A stretch of 8,911 bases of DNA from an uncultured Collinsella sp. (lineage in GTDB: Bacteria > Actinomycetota > Coriobacteriia > Coriobacteriales > Coriobacteriaceae): positions 1 through 8,911 of the forward strand of contig CABUQY010000065.1 of assembly GCA_902493915.1 (NCBI GenBank), in the 5' to 3' direction. Positions 1 to 6,266 of the stretch are shown here, piece after piece. Made by a program: the position numbers and the translations under genes. The notes under the pieces are model-generated. The model was not told the DNA's origin, did not search any database, and worked only from the letters and a program-made list of their open reading frames with translations. Every line of letters begins with the position of its first letter. Within the stretch, counting starts at the first letter, position 1.

Positions 1-16
1 CCACTAGAAACCAAAT

Positions 17-46
17 AGCCCCGCGACCGGCACCGATCGCGGGGCT
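17..46. terminator. GC-rich stem-loop, possible terminator
   Basis: A perfect 10-bp stem (AGCCCCGCGA, 17-26, with TCGCGGGGCT, 37-46) closes a 10-nt loop. The plus-strand tail is GATTCTTT and the minus-strand tail is ATTTGGTTTCT. Both are only moderately T-rich, so the direction is uncertain. It could end a plus-strand gene lying left of the window, act as a late stop for rsmB transcription, or serve both. Confidence 0.55.
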
Positions 47-77
47 GATTCTTTAGCTACCCAGGCATCTTTATGAG

Positions 78-139
78 TTGCGGTGAAATAAGGACTGTTT
101 GGCAGGCAGAAGCGGCTTTCAATCCCTATTTCACCGCAA
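78..139. repeat. 62-bp hairpin repeat, copy 1
   Basis: The arms are TTGCGGTGAAATAAGGA (78-94) and TCCCTATTTCACCGCAA (123-139), 17 bp with one mismatch (A91 against C126). The 28-nt loop begins CTGTTTGGC. A close relative lies at 419-481 in the same orientation. The pair looks like an extragenic palindromic repeat family. In a minus-strand transcript the single mismatch becomes a G-U pair, so that RNA stem would be fully paired. Confidence 0.85.
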
Positions 140-185
140 ATTATCTATAGATTAGATTTCGGGCTGATGCTAAGTTTGTATCATT

Positions 186-341
186 TCAAAACTCTGCCGG
201 ATTACGGGGCTGAGTTGACAACCTCTATCCATTCCGGTAAGTAGCAAATTTCAACAAGTCATCTACCTGCGGTTTTATTTAGGCCATATTTGCTGTGGTC
301 GGGCATCACCAATCTAGCCCCGTAATCCGCCCTACTTTTGA
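186..341. repeat. 156-bp inverted-repeat element
   Basis: Perfect 14-bp inverted arms CGGATTACGGGGCT (198-211) and AGCCCCGTAATCCG (316-329) enclose 104 bp. After a 6-bp mismatched step the symmetry resumes with TCAAAA (186-191) and TTTTGA (336-341). The interior holds a smaller inverted pair, AGCAAAT (243-249) and ATTTGCT (288-294), and the short palindrome GTTGACAAC (214-222). No clear target-site duplication flanks it. It could be a miniature transposable element or a structured RNA; the sequence does not decide. It lies between the two hairpin repeat copies. Confidence 0.7.
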
Positions 342-418
342 TAACAGCAAGTATGAGACGGGGATATTTTTACCACTCTTAACCGCTATTGTGATCTCCG
401 CTCGCATGACCTTCTGAG

Positions 419-481
419 TTGCGGTGAAATAAGGACTGTTTGGCGGGTAGAAGCCGCTATTCAATCCCTATTTCACCGCAA
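419..481. repeat. 63-bp hairpin repeat, copy 2, behind rsmB
   Basis: This is the second copy of the hairpin at 78-139, with identical arms (419-435 and 465-481). Here the pairing extends outward by AG/CT to 417-483. The shared run TGAGTTGCGGTGAAATAAGG continues into CTGTTTGGC, after which the loops diverge slightly. This loop can form an inner GCGG/CCGC stem that copy 1 lacks. Its right arm ends 8 nt beyond the rsmB stop codon, so rsmB transcripts would carry it as a 3' hairpin. It may stabilise or terminate that transcript, although no good T-run follows it. Confidence 0.85.
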
Positions 482-489
482 CTTAGTGG

Positions 490-1890
490 TTACTTGTGGA
501 CCAGGCGGGAGCAGAAGTGGCCGTCGTAGGAGTCGGCGTTTACCGGCACACTTTGGAAAAGGCCTCGATCGTTCTGGCGTACGGATACGAGCTTCTTGGC
601 CTGATCGAACTCGGGGAGTTGCAGAATCTGCGCCTCGGAGAACGGTGCGACACTAAAGTCGGCCCCCTCGGGAGAAGCAAGGAACGCGTCCACCACCTGT
701 GTGTTCTCCTCGTCGAAGACCGAGCACGTCGCATAGATGAGCTCTCCGCCGGCAGCCACGCGCGCGGCAGCTTCCTTGAGCATCGTCAGCTGCAGTTTGG
801 GCAGCTCAACCGTCACGTCCTTTTCGGTCAGGCGCCACGGGATCTCAGGATGACGGCGCATGGTGCCGGTGCCCGAGCACGGCGCATCGATAAAAACCGT
901 GTCGAACTTAACCGGCTCACCAAGCATGGCATCAAACGATGTGAGCACCTCATCAAGCTCGCAGGCATCACCCGAAACCGTACGAACGCCCTGAATACCG
1001 GCCTTATGCAGGCGAGCGAGATTCAGATCACACTTGCGATCATGCAGATCGAGCGCCGTATGCTGACGCTCATAGCCGGCACGCTTGGCCTGGCACATCA
1101 TCACATAGGTCTTGGTGCCGCGACCGGCACCAATCTCAAGGCAACTTCCAGGACGCGTGGCAGCTGTGGCGATGAGCTGGGCGTTAAGATCCGAGGCCAC
1201 GGCAGCAGCGCGCTCAAATACGCCCGACGCAACCGTAACCTGAGCATCGACAGGCGCATGACAACCCGGGAACACTGGTGCCACAAGCTGGGAGATAAAC
1301 GGATCGGGCTTGTTCGCAAAGGCGTTCTCATGCAGGGCCAGCGGCGCGGGGGCCAGATTGCCGGCAAAGTTAAGCGCACCCTCAGGCGTGTCGAACGATG
1401 CCATAATGCGAGCGCACAGCCAACGCGGCAGACCCATCAGGCGCGACAGACGAACCAAGCGTCGCTCAGACTCATCCACATCGGACGCCGTTGCAAAGTC
1501 CTCAACATTGTCAGCAACCTTATGCAGCACGGCATTGGCCAAACCGGCGGCAGACTTAGCTCCGCTGCGCACCAGCTCAACGCCCTGACTCACCGCAACG
1601 CGGCCAGGCGTATGCAGATAGAGCATCTCGAAGGCCGAGATACGAAGTGCCATGCGAACACGCGGCGCAACCTTTTTAGGCTTATCGAGAAACTGATCGA
1701 GCAGCTCGTCCAAAATACCCTGCGTAGCGGCCACACCGAGCGCCAAGCGGGCGGCAAAAGCAGAATCGCGCTGGTCAAAGGCCTTGGCAGATGCGCGAGA
1801 GGACAGCACGTCGCGCGCATACATGCCGCGGCGATCGGCCTCCATTAGCACATAGAGCGCAAGCTTGCGCGCGGGAGACAGCTTGCTCAT
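490..1890 (-). CDS. rsmB: 16S rRNA (cytosine-5) methyltransferase RsmB (Sun family)
   Basis: Probable RsmB, which transfers a methyl group from S-adenosylmethionine to C5 of a cytosine in 16S rRNA in the cytoplasm. From the chosen ATG it has 466 residues. An N-terminal NusB-like RNA-binding domain covers roughly residues 1-130. The C-terminal Rossmann methyltransferase shows an SAM-binding motif I (CLEIGAGRGTKT, about 250-261), DAPCSG (335-340) and TCS (388-390). These last two supply the two conserved cysteines of RNA m5C methyltransferases. The protein ends with the family's DGxF...RL signature (DGHFCSRL). A GTG at 1905 in the same frame would add five residues, but the ATG at 1890 is preferred. 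It overlaps the fmt stop as ATGA and has a G-rich stretch 9 nt upstream. Motif I is unusual for the family, which normally reads CAAPGGKT; the overall assignment is still secure. Confidence 0.9.
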   Translation of the reverse strand: MSKLSPARKLALYVLMEADRRGMYARDVLSSRASAKAFDQRDSAFAARLALGVAATQGILDELLDQFLDKPKKVAPRVRMALRISAFEMLYLHTPGRVAVSQGVELVRSGAKSAAGLANAVLHKVADNVEDFATASDVDESERRLVRLSRLMGLPRWLCARIMASFDTPEGALNFAGNLAPAPLALHENAFANKPDPFISQLVAPVFPGCHAPVDAQVTVASGVFERAAAVASDLNAQLIATAATRPGSCLEIGAGRGTKTYVMMCQAKRAGYERQHTALDLHDRKCDLNLARLHKAGIQGVRTVSGDACELDEVLTSFDAMLGEPVKFDTVFIDAPCSGTGTMRRHPEIPWRLTEKDVTVELPKLQLTMLKEAAARVAAGGELIYATCSVFDEENTQVVDAFLASPEGADFSVAPFSEAQILQLPEFDQAKKLVSVRQNDRGLFQSVPVNADSYDGHFCSRLVHK

Positions 1891-2807
1891 GACAAAACAC
1901 CCCACGAAAGATCGGCACCCTGCAGGCCGGCAGCCCAGGCAGAAGCAGCCATAGCACGCTTGCCATCGGGCTTAACCTCGAGCAACTCAACCGAGCCATC
2001 GGAAAGACCCAGGTAAACACGCTTGGCCTTAACGAGAACCTGACCCTCGCCAAGCGACACATCAGCCGGCGCAGCATCGAGCACGCGTACGGTCTTGCCG
2101 GCAATCACGCAACGAGCAGGCGCGGTATCGGACGAAGCCAGCACATGACGCACGCAATTAAGCGCCGCCATTTTCGGATCCAGACGCATCTCCTGCTTAG
2201 AAATCTTGGCAGCATGGGTAACGAGCGCCTCATCCTGTTCAGTCCACACGGCGGTGCCATCGGCAAGAGAAGGAAGCGTATCGGCAAGCAGTTTGCCGCC
2301 AAGCTCACCAAGCTCCATCGTGAGCGCCTCGGCATGCTTGCCGGCAACCGACGTGGAAGCCTGAGCACAATAAGCACCAGTATCCACGCCATGCCCGATG
2401 CGCATGATAGAAACGCCAGCAACCTCATCACCAGCAAGAATGGCACGCTGAATAGGAGCAGCGCCGCGCCAACGAGGCAGCAGCGAAGCATGGACATTCA
2501 CAATACCAAGCGGCGCCATATGCAGCACCTCATCGGGCAAAATGCAGCCATAGGCAGCCACGCAGAAAATATCAGCCTGCGCAGCCTGAAGCGCCTCAAC
2601 AACCTCAGGCGTCATACGATTGGCCTCAACGACCGGCAACCCCAGCTCAAGCGCCTTAGCCTTAACAGGAGACGGCTCAAGCTTCTTACCACGCCCACGA
2701 ACAGCATCAGGACGAGTGATGACAAGCGCAATCTCATTCTCAGCCTCAACAAGCGAAACCAGCGAAGGCACAGCAAAATCAGGCGTACCCATAAACACAA
2801 TACGCAT
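1887..2807 (-). CDS. fmt: Methionyl-tRNA formyltransferase
   Basis: Fmt formylates the initiator Met-tRNA using 10-formyltetrahydrofolate, so that bacterial translation can start with formylmethionine. The 306-residue length is normal. The Rossmann-type catalytic domain starts MRIVFMGTPDFAVPSL. It carries the acceptor-binding loop (RPDAVRGRGKKLEPS, from residue 32), the formyltransferase signature HASLLPRWRGAAPIQ (106-120), and the catalytic trio N104, H106 and D142 at the spacing known from E. coli Fmt. The OB-fold C-terminal domain is complete. A strong Shine-Dalgarno, GAGGGGAG (2817-2824), lies 9 nt before the ATG. Its TGA overlaps the rsmB ATG, indicating translational coupling. It is split from its functional partner def by a gap containing a terminator and a long hairpin, so it probably has its own promoter. 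The 5' half favours T-ending codons more than the neighbouring genes do. Confidence 0.97.
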   Translation of the reverse strand: MRIVFMGTPDFAVPSLVSLVEAENEIALVITRPDAVRGRGKKLEPSPVKAKALELGLPVVEANRMTPEVVEALQAAQADIFCVAAYGCILPDEVLHMAPLGIVNVHASLLPRWRGAAPIQRAILAGDEVAGVSIMRIGHGVDTGAYCAQASTSVAGKHAEALTMELGELGGKLLADTLPSLADGTAVWTEQDEALVTHAAKISKQEMRLDPKMAALNCVRHVLASSDTAPARCVIAGKTVRVLDAAPADVSLGEGQVLVKAKRVYLGLSDGSVELLEVKPDGKRAMAASAWAAGLQGADLSWGVLS

Positions 2808-2923
2808 AAAGAACGTCTCCCCTCAACCAAAGCCGAGACGGCTACAAATAACAGCGGAAAACCAAGTACCCAGCCCATCCGCAATAACAATTCAACAAGA
2901 ACAAATATACCCAAAACCAAATA

Positions 2924-2948
2924 AAGAGCCGCAATAAAAGCAGCTCTT
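2924..2948 (-). terminator. Probable intrinsic terminator of priA-def
   Basis: On the minus strand AAGAGC(T)GC pairs with GC(G)GCTCTT, giving 8 bp with one internal mismatch around the 7-nt loop TTTTATT. It is followed by the T-rich run TATTTGGTTTT. The direction fits transcription arriving from def. It lies about 220 nt beyond the def stop, downstream of the long inverted repeat. The stem is modest, so this is a likely but unproven stop. Confidence 0.55.
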
Positions 2949-3024
2949 CCAACAAAGCAATTATCAGAGAAGACGCCCCTCCCCGGCCCGACGGCACCCG
3001 GGCGAAAAGGAGCACGAAAACGCA

Positions 3025-3161
3025 GTCCCCTTCCGCCACAGGGCTTAGGTTATTGCTCCACGCGCAGTTCCGCACGAGCCGAAGAGCACTTAATGTGCTC
3101 TTCGTGCGAGCAGGACTGTTTGAGCATGGAGCAAAACCTAAGCCCTGTGGCGGAAGGGGAC
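3025..3161. repeat. 137-bp nested long inverted repeat behind def
   Basis: The left arm (3025-3060, starting GTCCCCTTCCGCCACAGGG) and right arm (3127-3161) are complementary over 35 bp, with one bulged base (A3052) and no mismatch. The 66-bp interior contains a second hairpin, GAAGAGCAC (3081-3089) with GTGCTCTTC (3095-3103) around TTAAT. That hairpin is extended by CGCACGA (3071-3077) and CGTGCG (3103-3108) after a short left-side bulge. AGGACTGTTTG at 3112-3122 is identical to the 11-mer in both hairpin repeats at the left of the window. The right arm ends 7 nt after the def stop codon. Near-identity of arms this long suggests recent insertion or selection on pairing. No transposase is present. 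Confidence 0.9.
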
Positions 3162-3168
3162 GGACGAC

Positions 3169-3705
3169 TTACTCCGTCTCGCCCGGTCGAGCGCCGCGGG
3201 CCAGGGCGTCCTGGTACTCCTTGACGGCCTTGAGCCTCTGCATCGGCTTCAGTCGCTCGAACATGGTATTGCCGTGCAGGTGATCGATCTCGTGCTGCAG
3301 GCACACGCAGAATAGATCGCCCGAGGCCTCGTAGCGAATCAAGTTGGCGTCCAGGTCGTACGCCTCGACGACGACATGGTCGGGACGCTCGATCTCGCAG
3401 CTAATGCCGGGGATGGATAGGCAGCCCTCGCTAAACGGCACCAGATGGTCGCTCTGCTCCACAATCACGGGGTTAATGAGCACGTACGGATCGTAGTCGT
3501 TCTTGTCGCTGTAGTCGCAGTCGATGGTGACGAGCTGAATGAGCTCGCCGATCTGCGGAGCAGCCAGGCCGCAGCCGCCGTTCTCGAACATCATCTTCTT
3601 CATCTTCTCGGCAAGCGCCTCGATCGCCGGGGTAATCTCCTCGATGACGGCGCACTCCTGGCGCAGACGAGGGTCGGGGGACAGTACGATTCCGTTGGCT
3701 TCCAT
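3169..3705 (-). CDS. def: Peptide deformylase
   Basis: Def is a metalloenzyme that removes the N-formyl group from nascent proteins, completing the cycle Fmt begins. All three family motifs are present (numbered from the chosen start): GCGLAAPQ (44-51), EGCLS with the metal-binding Cys95, and HEIDH (138-142), whose two histidines complete the metal site and whose Glu is catalytic. The product has 178 residues, a usual length. Two ATGs lie two codons apart, at 3711 and 3705. The second is preferred because GAAAGGA (3711-3717) lies 5 nt before it. The same Shine-Dalgarno would abut or overlap the first. It follows priA by 18 nt and is almost surely co-transcribed with it. A long inverted repeat starts 7 nt beyond its TAA. 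Confidence 0.96.
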   Translation of the reverse strand: MEANGIVLSPDPRLRQECAVIEEITPAIEALAEKMKKMMFENGGCGLAAPQIGELIQLVTIDCDYSDKNDYDPYVLINPVIVEQSDHLVPFSEGCLSIPGISCEIERPDHVVVEAYDLDANLIRYEASGDLFCVCLQHEIDHLHGNTMFERLKPMQRLKAVKEYQDALARGARPGETE

Positions 3706-3710
3706 GGCCA

Positions 3711-3717
3711 TCCTTTC
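3711..3717 (-). promoter_or_regulatory. Shine-Dalgarno that decides the def start
   Basis: GAAAGGA on the minus strand overlaps the first possible ATG of def (3709-3711) and lies 5 nt ahead of the second (3703-3705). The second ATG is therefore the likely start, and the protein begins MEANGIVL. Confidence 0.7.
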
Positions 3718-3723
3718 GGTTTG

Positions 3724-6177
3724 TTACATCAAATCATAGGCATCGACGTCAACGCTCACGCTCACGCCGCGCACGGAGCCCGCTTCTTTGAGACAGGCGT
3801 CGATATCATCAGAGACATGGTACCCTACCGGCGACTTCACAAGCAGATGGAAGCGGTAACGGTCCTTGGCTCTCTCGATTACACACGAAGCCGGACCCAA
3901 CACCTGCGGCACGGCGCTCCCTACCCGCAAAAAGTCGGGTGCGGCGGCGTGCCAGCGGCGCTTGAGAAGCTTTGCGATGCGCCCGATATAATCCTGTGCA
4001 TCATCGCGGCTTGCCGACCACACCAAAATGTTGATCAGGCGTACGAACGGCGGATACAGTGCGTCGCGGCGCTGATCCAGGTCGTAATCGGTAAAGATCG
4101 AGCGATCGTGCTCGGCGACGGCTCGGATGACCGGGTCCTCGGGCAGATAGGTCTGGATGATGACCTCGCCGGGACGATCGCCGCGACCGGCACGGCCCGC
4201 CACCTGCTCGAGCAGGTCGTAGGCGCGCTCCCCCGCACGAAAATCGGGCAGCTTGAGGGCAAAGTCAGCATTGACCACGCCCACGAGCGTGACCTCGGGA
4301 AAATCGAGACCCTTGGCGATCATCTGGGTACCCAGCAGCACCGCGCAATCGGCCGCATCGAACTGCTCGAGCAGCTTTTTATGTGCGTCCTTGCCGCGCG
4401 TGGAATCGGCGTCCATGCGAATGATGGCGACGTCCTGGGGCAGCATCTGGTGCAGCGCGTCCTCGATCTGCTGAGTGCCTAGGCCCATTTTTGCCAGATA
4501 ACGGCTGCCGCACTTGGGGCAGCGACTCGTGGGCGCGGGATACGGCTGCACGCGCCAGGACGAACCGCATGTGTGACACTGCAGCGTGTGCGTGCGCTCG
4601 TGATACGTAAGCGCGGTGGAGCAGTGGTTGCAGGTGGGGACGCAGCCGCACTCGCGGCACATCAAAAACGGCGCAAAGCCGCGACGGTTATGCAACAGCA
4701 CAGCCTTCTCGCGCCGCTCCACAACGCGCTCCAGCCCTTCCAACAGCGGTTTTGAGAACATGGAACGGCTGCCGTGCGAGAACTCACGGCGCAGGTCGGC
4801 GATCCGAACCGTCGGCAGGACTGCGTGTCCCGGGCGCTCGGGCATCTCGACGCGCGTCCAGGTGGCACCGTTATACGAGCCACAGCGGCAGCGGTCGAGG
4901 GCCTCAGCAGAAGGCGTGGCGGAGCCCAACACGAGCGGGCAGCGGTAGCGACGCGCCATCTCGGCCGCTACCTCGCGCGCGTGGTAGCGCGGACTGGAGC
5001 CCTGCTTGTAGCTGGTCTCGTGCTCCTCGTCGATGATGATGAGGCCCAGGTCGTCAAGCGGGCAAAAAAGCGCCGAGCGGGCGCCGACGACCACGCGGGC
5101 GGCACCGCTGGCGACCATATCCCACTGGTCCAGGCGCTCGCCGGCCGAAAGGCGCGAATGGAACACGGCAACCGTCTCGCCAAAGCGCGAGCGAAAGCGA
5201 CCGACGGTCTGAGCCGTCAGCGAGATCTCGGGCACGAGCACGCAGGCCGAACGGCCGGCTGCGAGCACACGCTCGATGGCGGAGAGGTACACCTCGGTTT
5301 TGCCGGAGCCGGTGACGCCGTCAACAAGGACCACGTCTCCGTGGGCGTCAAGACGGGCGCGCTCAATCTGCGCGAGCGCCTGCTGCTGGCCGTTGGTAAG
5401 TGCGACCGGCGCCTTGCCGCTTGCCGAGGACAGCGTGGTCTGCTCGCTGCAGCCACGCCAGGCGCGGCGCTCCTCCACCACCACGACGCCACGCTTTTCG
5501 AGCGCCTTGATGGTCGCCGACATACTGTTGTAGAGCAGGTTGAGGTCGCGCGTCGTGACCGGGCCGCATTGGAGCGACTCGATGAGCTGACGCTGGCGGA
5601 CCGCCGTTTTGGGAGGCGTATAGTCGAAGCCCTCGGGCGTGAGCATGACCCAGCGGTTTTGGATGGGTTTGACGGCGGGGCGCTCAACGGCCCACACGCC
5701 GTCGTCGCCCTTGACCACGCGCGGGCTTCCACCCGGGGGCAAGAACAAACGCAGGCACTCGGAAAGCGTCGCGACATACTCGCGGCTCATCCAGCGTGCG
5801 ATACGGGCAGCCTCGGCGGTAAAGAGCGGTTTGCTTAGGGTAGCCTCGATGGCTTTAATGCGCGCGGGGTCGAGGGCGCTGTTGCCTTGCAGGTCGCCTA
5901 GCTCAGGCGCAATGTCGACGATATAGCCCGCGGCGGCACGGTTGCCAAAATGAACTAGGACGGTGGAACCGATCTGGACATCGTTAGCGAGTGATTGCGG
6001 AATGCCGTAAGCAAACGGCTCGGACAGCGCACGCGTCGAGATGTCGAGGACCACGCTCGCGTAGGCGGCAATGGGCTCGCGCGCAGGCTTAGGCTGAGCC
6101 GAGGCAGCGGCAGGCACGAATTTCACCAGAGCCTCCTCCGGTTCCGGCGAACCAAACAGCGAAAGTTGCTCGGCCAT
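3724..6177 (-). CDS. priA: Primosomal protein N' (PriA), replication restart helicase
   Basis: PriA is a superfamily 2 DNA helicase that recognises abandoned forks and reloads the replisome. The 817 residues show, in order, an N-terminal 3'-DNA-binding domain starting near residue 38, a winged-helix-like linker, and the helicase core. The core has Walker A (GVTGSGKT, 287-294, Lys293), DEEH (383-386), GSAT (418-421), GTQMIAKGLDFP (616-627) and QVAGRAGRG (658-666). Eight zinc-binding cysteines are intact (507, 510, 516, 519, 534, 537, 553, 556). The intact Walker A is worth noting because some actinobacterial PriA proteins are described as degenerate. Residues 1-37 form an extra tail beginning MAEQLSLFGS, which contains QLSLF. 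The start is well supported: AGGAGGTG (6186-6193) lies 8 nt upstream. def follows after 18 nt. Only about 40 nt separate its ATG from the gltX terminator, so its promoter must be very close to that hairpin or overlap it. Confidence 0.96.
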   Translation of the reverse strand: MAEQLSLFGSPEPEEALVKFVPAAASAQPKPAREPIAAYASVVLDISTRALSEPFAYGIPQSLANDVQIGSTVLVHFGNRAAAGYIVDIAPELGDLQGNSALDPARIKAIEATLSKPLFTAEAARIARWMSREYVATLSECLRLFLPPGGSPRVVKGDDGVWAVERPAVKPIQNRWVMLTPEGFDYTPPKTAVRQRQLIESLQCGPVTTRDLNLLYNSMSATIKALEKRGVVVVEERRAWRGCSEQTTLSSASGKAPVALTNGQQQALAQIERARLDAHGDVVLVDGVTGSGKTEVYLSAIERVLAAGRSACVLVPEISLTAQTVGRFRSRFGETVAVFHSRLSAGERLDQWDMVASGAARVVVGARSALFCPLDDLGLIIIDEEHETSYKQGSSPRYHAREVAAEMARRYRCPLVLGSATPSAEALDRCRCGSYNGATWTRVEMPERPGHAVLPTVRIADLRREFSHGSRSMFSKPLLEGLERVVERREKAVLLHNRRGFAPFLMCRECGCVPTCNHCSTALTYHERTHTLQCHTCGSSWRVQPYPAPTSRCPKCGSRYLAKMGLGTQQIEDALHQMLPQDVAIIRMDADSTRGKDAHKKLLEQFDAADCAVLLGTQMIAKGLDFPEVTLVGVVNADFALKLPDFRAGERAYDLLEQVAGRAGRGDRPGEVIIQTYLPEDPVIRAVAEHDRSIFTDYDLDQRRDALYPPFVRLINILVWSASRDDAQDYIGRIAKLLKRRWHAAAPDFLRVGSAVPQVLGPASCVIERAKDRYRFHLLVKSPVGYHVSDDIDACLKEAGSVRGVSVSVDVDAYDLM

Positions 6178-6185
6178 AGCCCCAG

Positions 6186-6193
6186 CACCTCCT
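6186..6193 (-). promoter_or_regulatory. Strong Shine-Dalgarno of priA
   Basis: AGGAGGTG on the minus strand lies 8 nt before the priA ATG. It matters because it fixes the start that includes the unusual N-terminal tail with QLSLF. Confidence 0.8.
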
Positions 6194-6216
6194 ATCCCAT
6201 ACGTCTACAGAAACAA

Positions 6217-6243
6217 GAGCCCCGCTCTAAGTGAACGGGGCTC
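6217..6243 (-). terminator. Intrinsic terminator of gltX
   Basis: GAGCCCCG (6217-6224) and CGGGGCTC (6236-6243) form a perfect 8-bp GC-rich stem with an 11-nt loop. On the minus strand it is followed by TTGTTTCTGT. It lies 23 nt past the gltX stop codon, with tail and direction as expected for a Rho-independent terminator. The plus-strand tail has no T-run. Confidence 0.85.
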
Positions 6244-6266
6244 GGATACATACGTATGCGCAGCGA

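Larger units (their letters stand above)
1..489. other. Gene-free, repeat-rich intergenic region
   Basis: No credible coding region is visible in these 489 bases, and the stretch is clearly more AT-rich than the genes to its right. It holds four structures in order: a GC-rich stem-loop, a 62-bp hairpin repeat, a larger inverted-repeat element, and a second copy of the hairpin repeat. The heptamer TGAGTTG occurs three times (74-80, 211-217, 415-421), at the left edge of each hairpin copy and just inside the left arm of the central element. No transposase gene is present, so if these are mobile sequences they are non-autonomous. The rsmB transcript must end somewhere in this region. Confidence 0.8.
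2808..3168. other. Intergenic gap between def and fmt
   Basis: This 361-bp gap holds a probable minus-strand terminator (2924-2948), a nested 137-bp inverted repeat (3025-3161), and about 115 bp next to fmt that should contain its promoter. I could not find a convincing -35/-10 pair there. TATATT on the minus strand (near 2905-2910) is the most -10-like hexamer, but it lacks a well-spaced partner. The plus strand of 2881-2940 is strongly A-rich (about 33 A against 7 T by hand count). Open frames on the minus strand translate to hydrophobic residues only because that strand is T-rich, and I do not call a gene here. Confidence 0.7.

Noticed and set aside
1..3. CCA at the window edge followed by a terminator-like stem, suggesting a tRNA 3' end
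   Set aside because: Nothing of a tRNA body is inside the window, so three bases cannot support the call.
78..481. CRISPR-like array
   Set aside because: Only two similar repeats, each a self-complementary hairpin of over 60 bp, separated by about 280 bp holding a different inverted repeat; no regular spacers or cas genes.
496..1848. Plus-strand open frame of 450 codons antisense to rsmB
   Set aside because: The minus strand carries a complete RsmB with family motifs. The antisense product has no recognisable domain and is explained by GC-rich codon structure.
2842..3075. Possible small membrane protein between def and fmt (minus strand, hydrophobic translation)
   Set aside because: Hydrophobicity appears in more than one frame because the strand is T-rich, the frame begins inside the left arm of the long inverted repeat, and no good ribosome binding site was seen.
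3445..5838. Long plus-strand frames antisense to def and priA (3445-4482, 4774-5838)
   Set aside because: Shadows of def and priA. No ribosome binding site pattern or domain of their own.
6249..6258. Perfect 10-bp palindrome CATACGTATG just after the gltX stop
   Set aside because: Short and isolated. It sits between the stop codon and terminator with no sign of function and could be chance.
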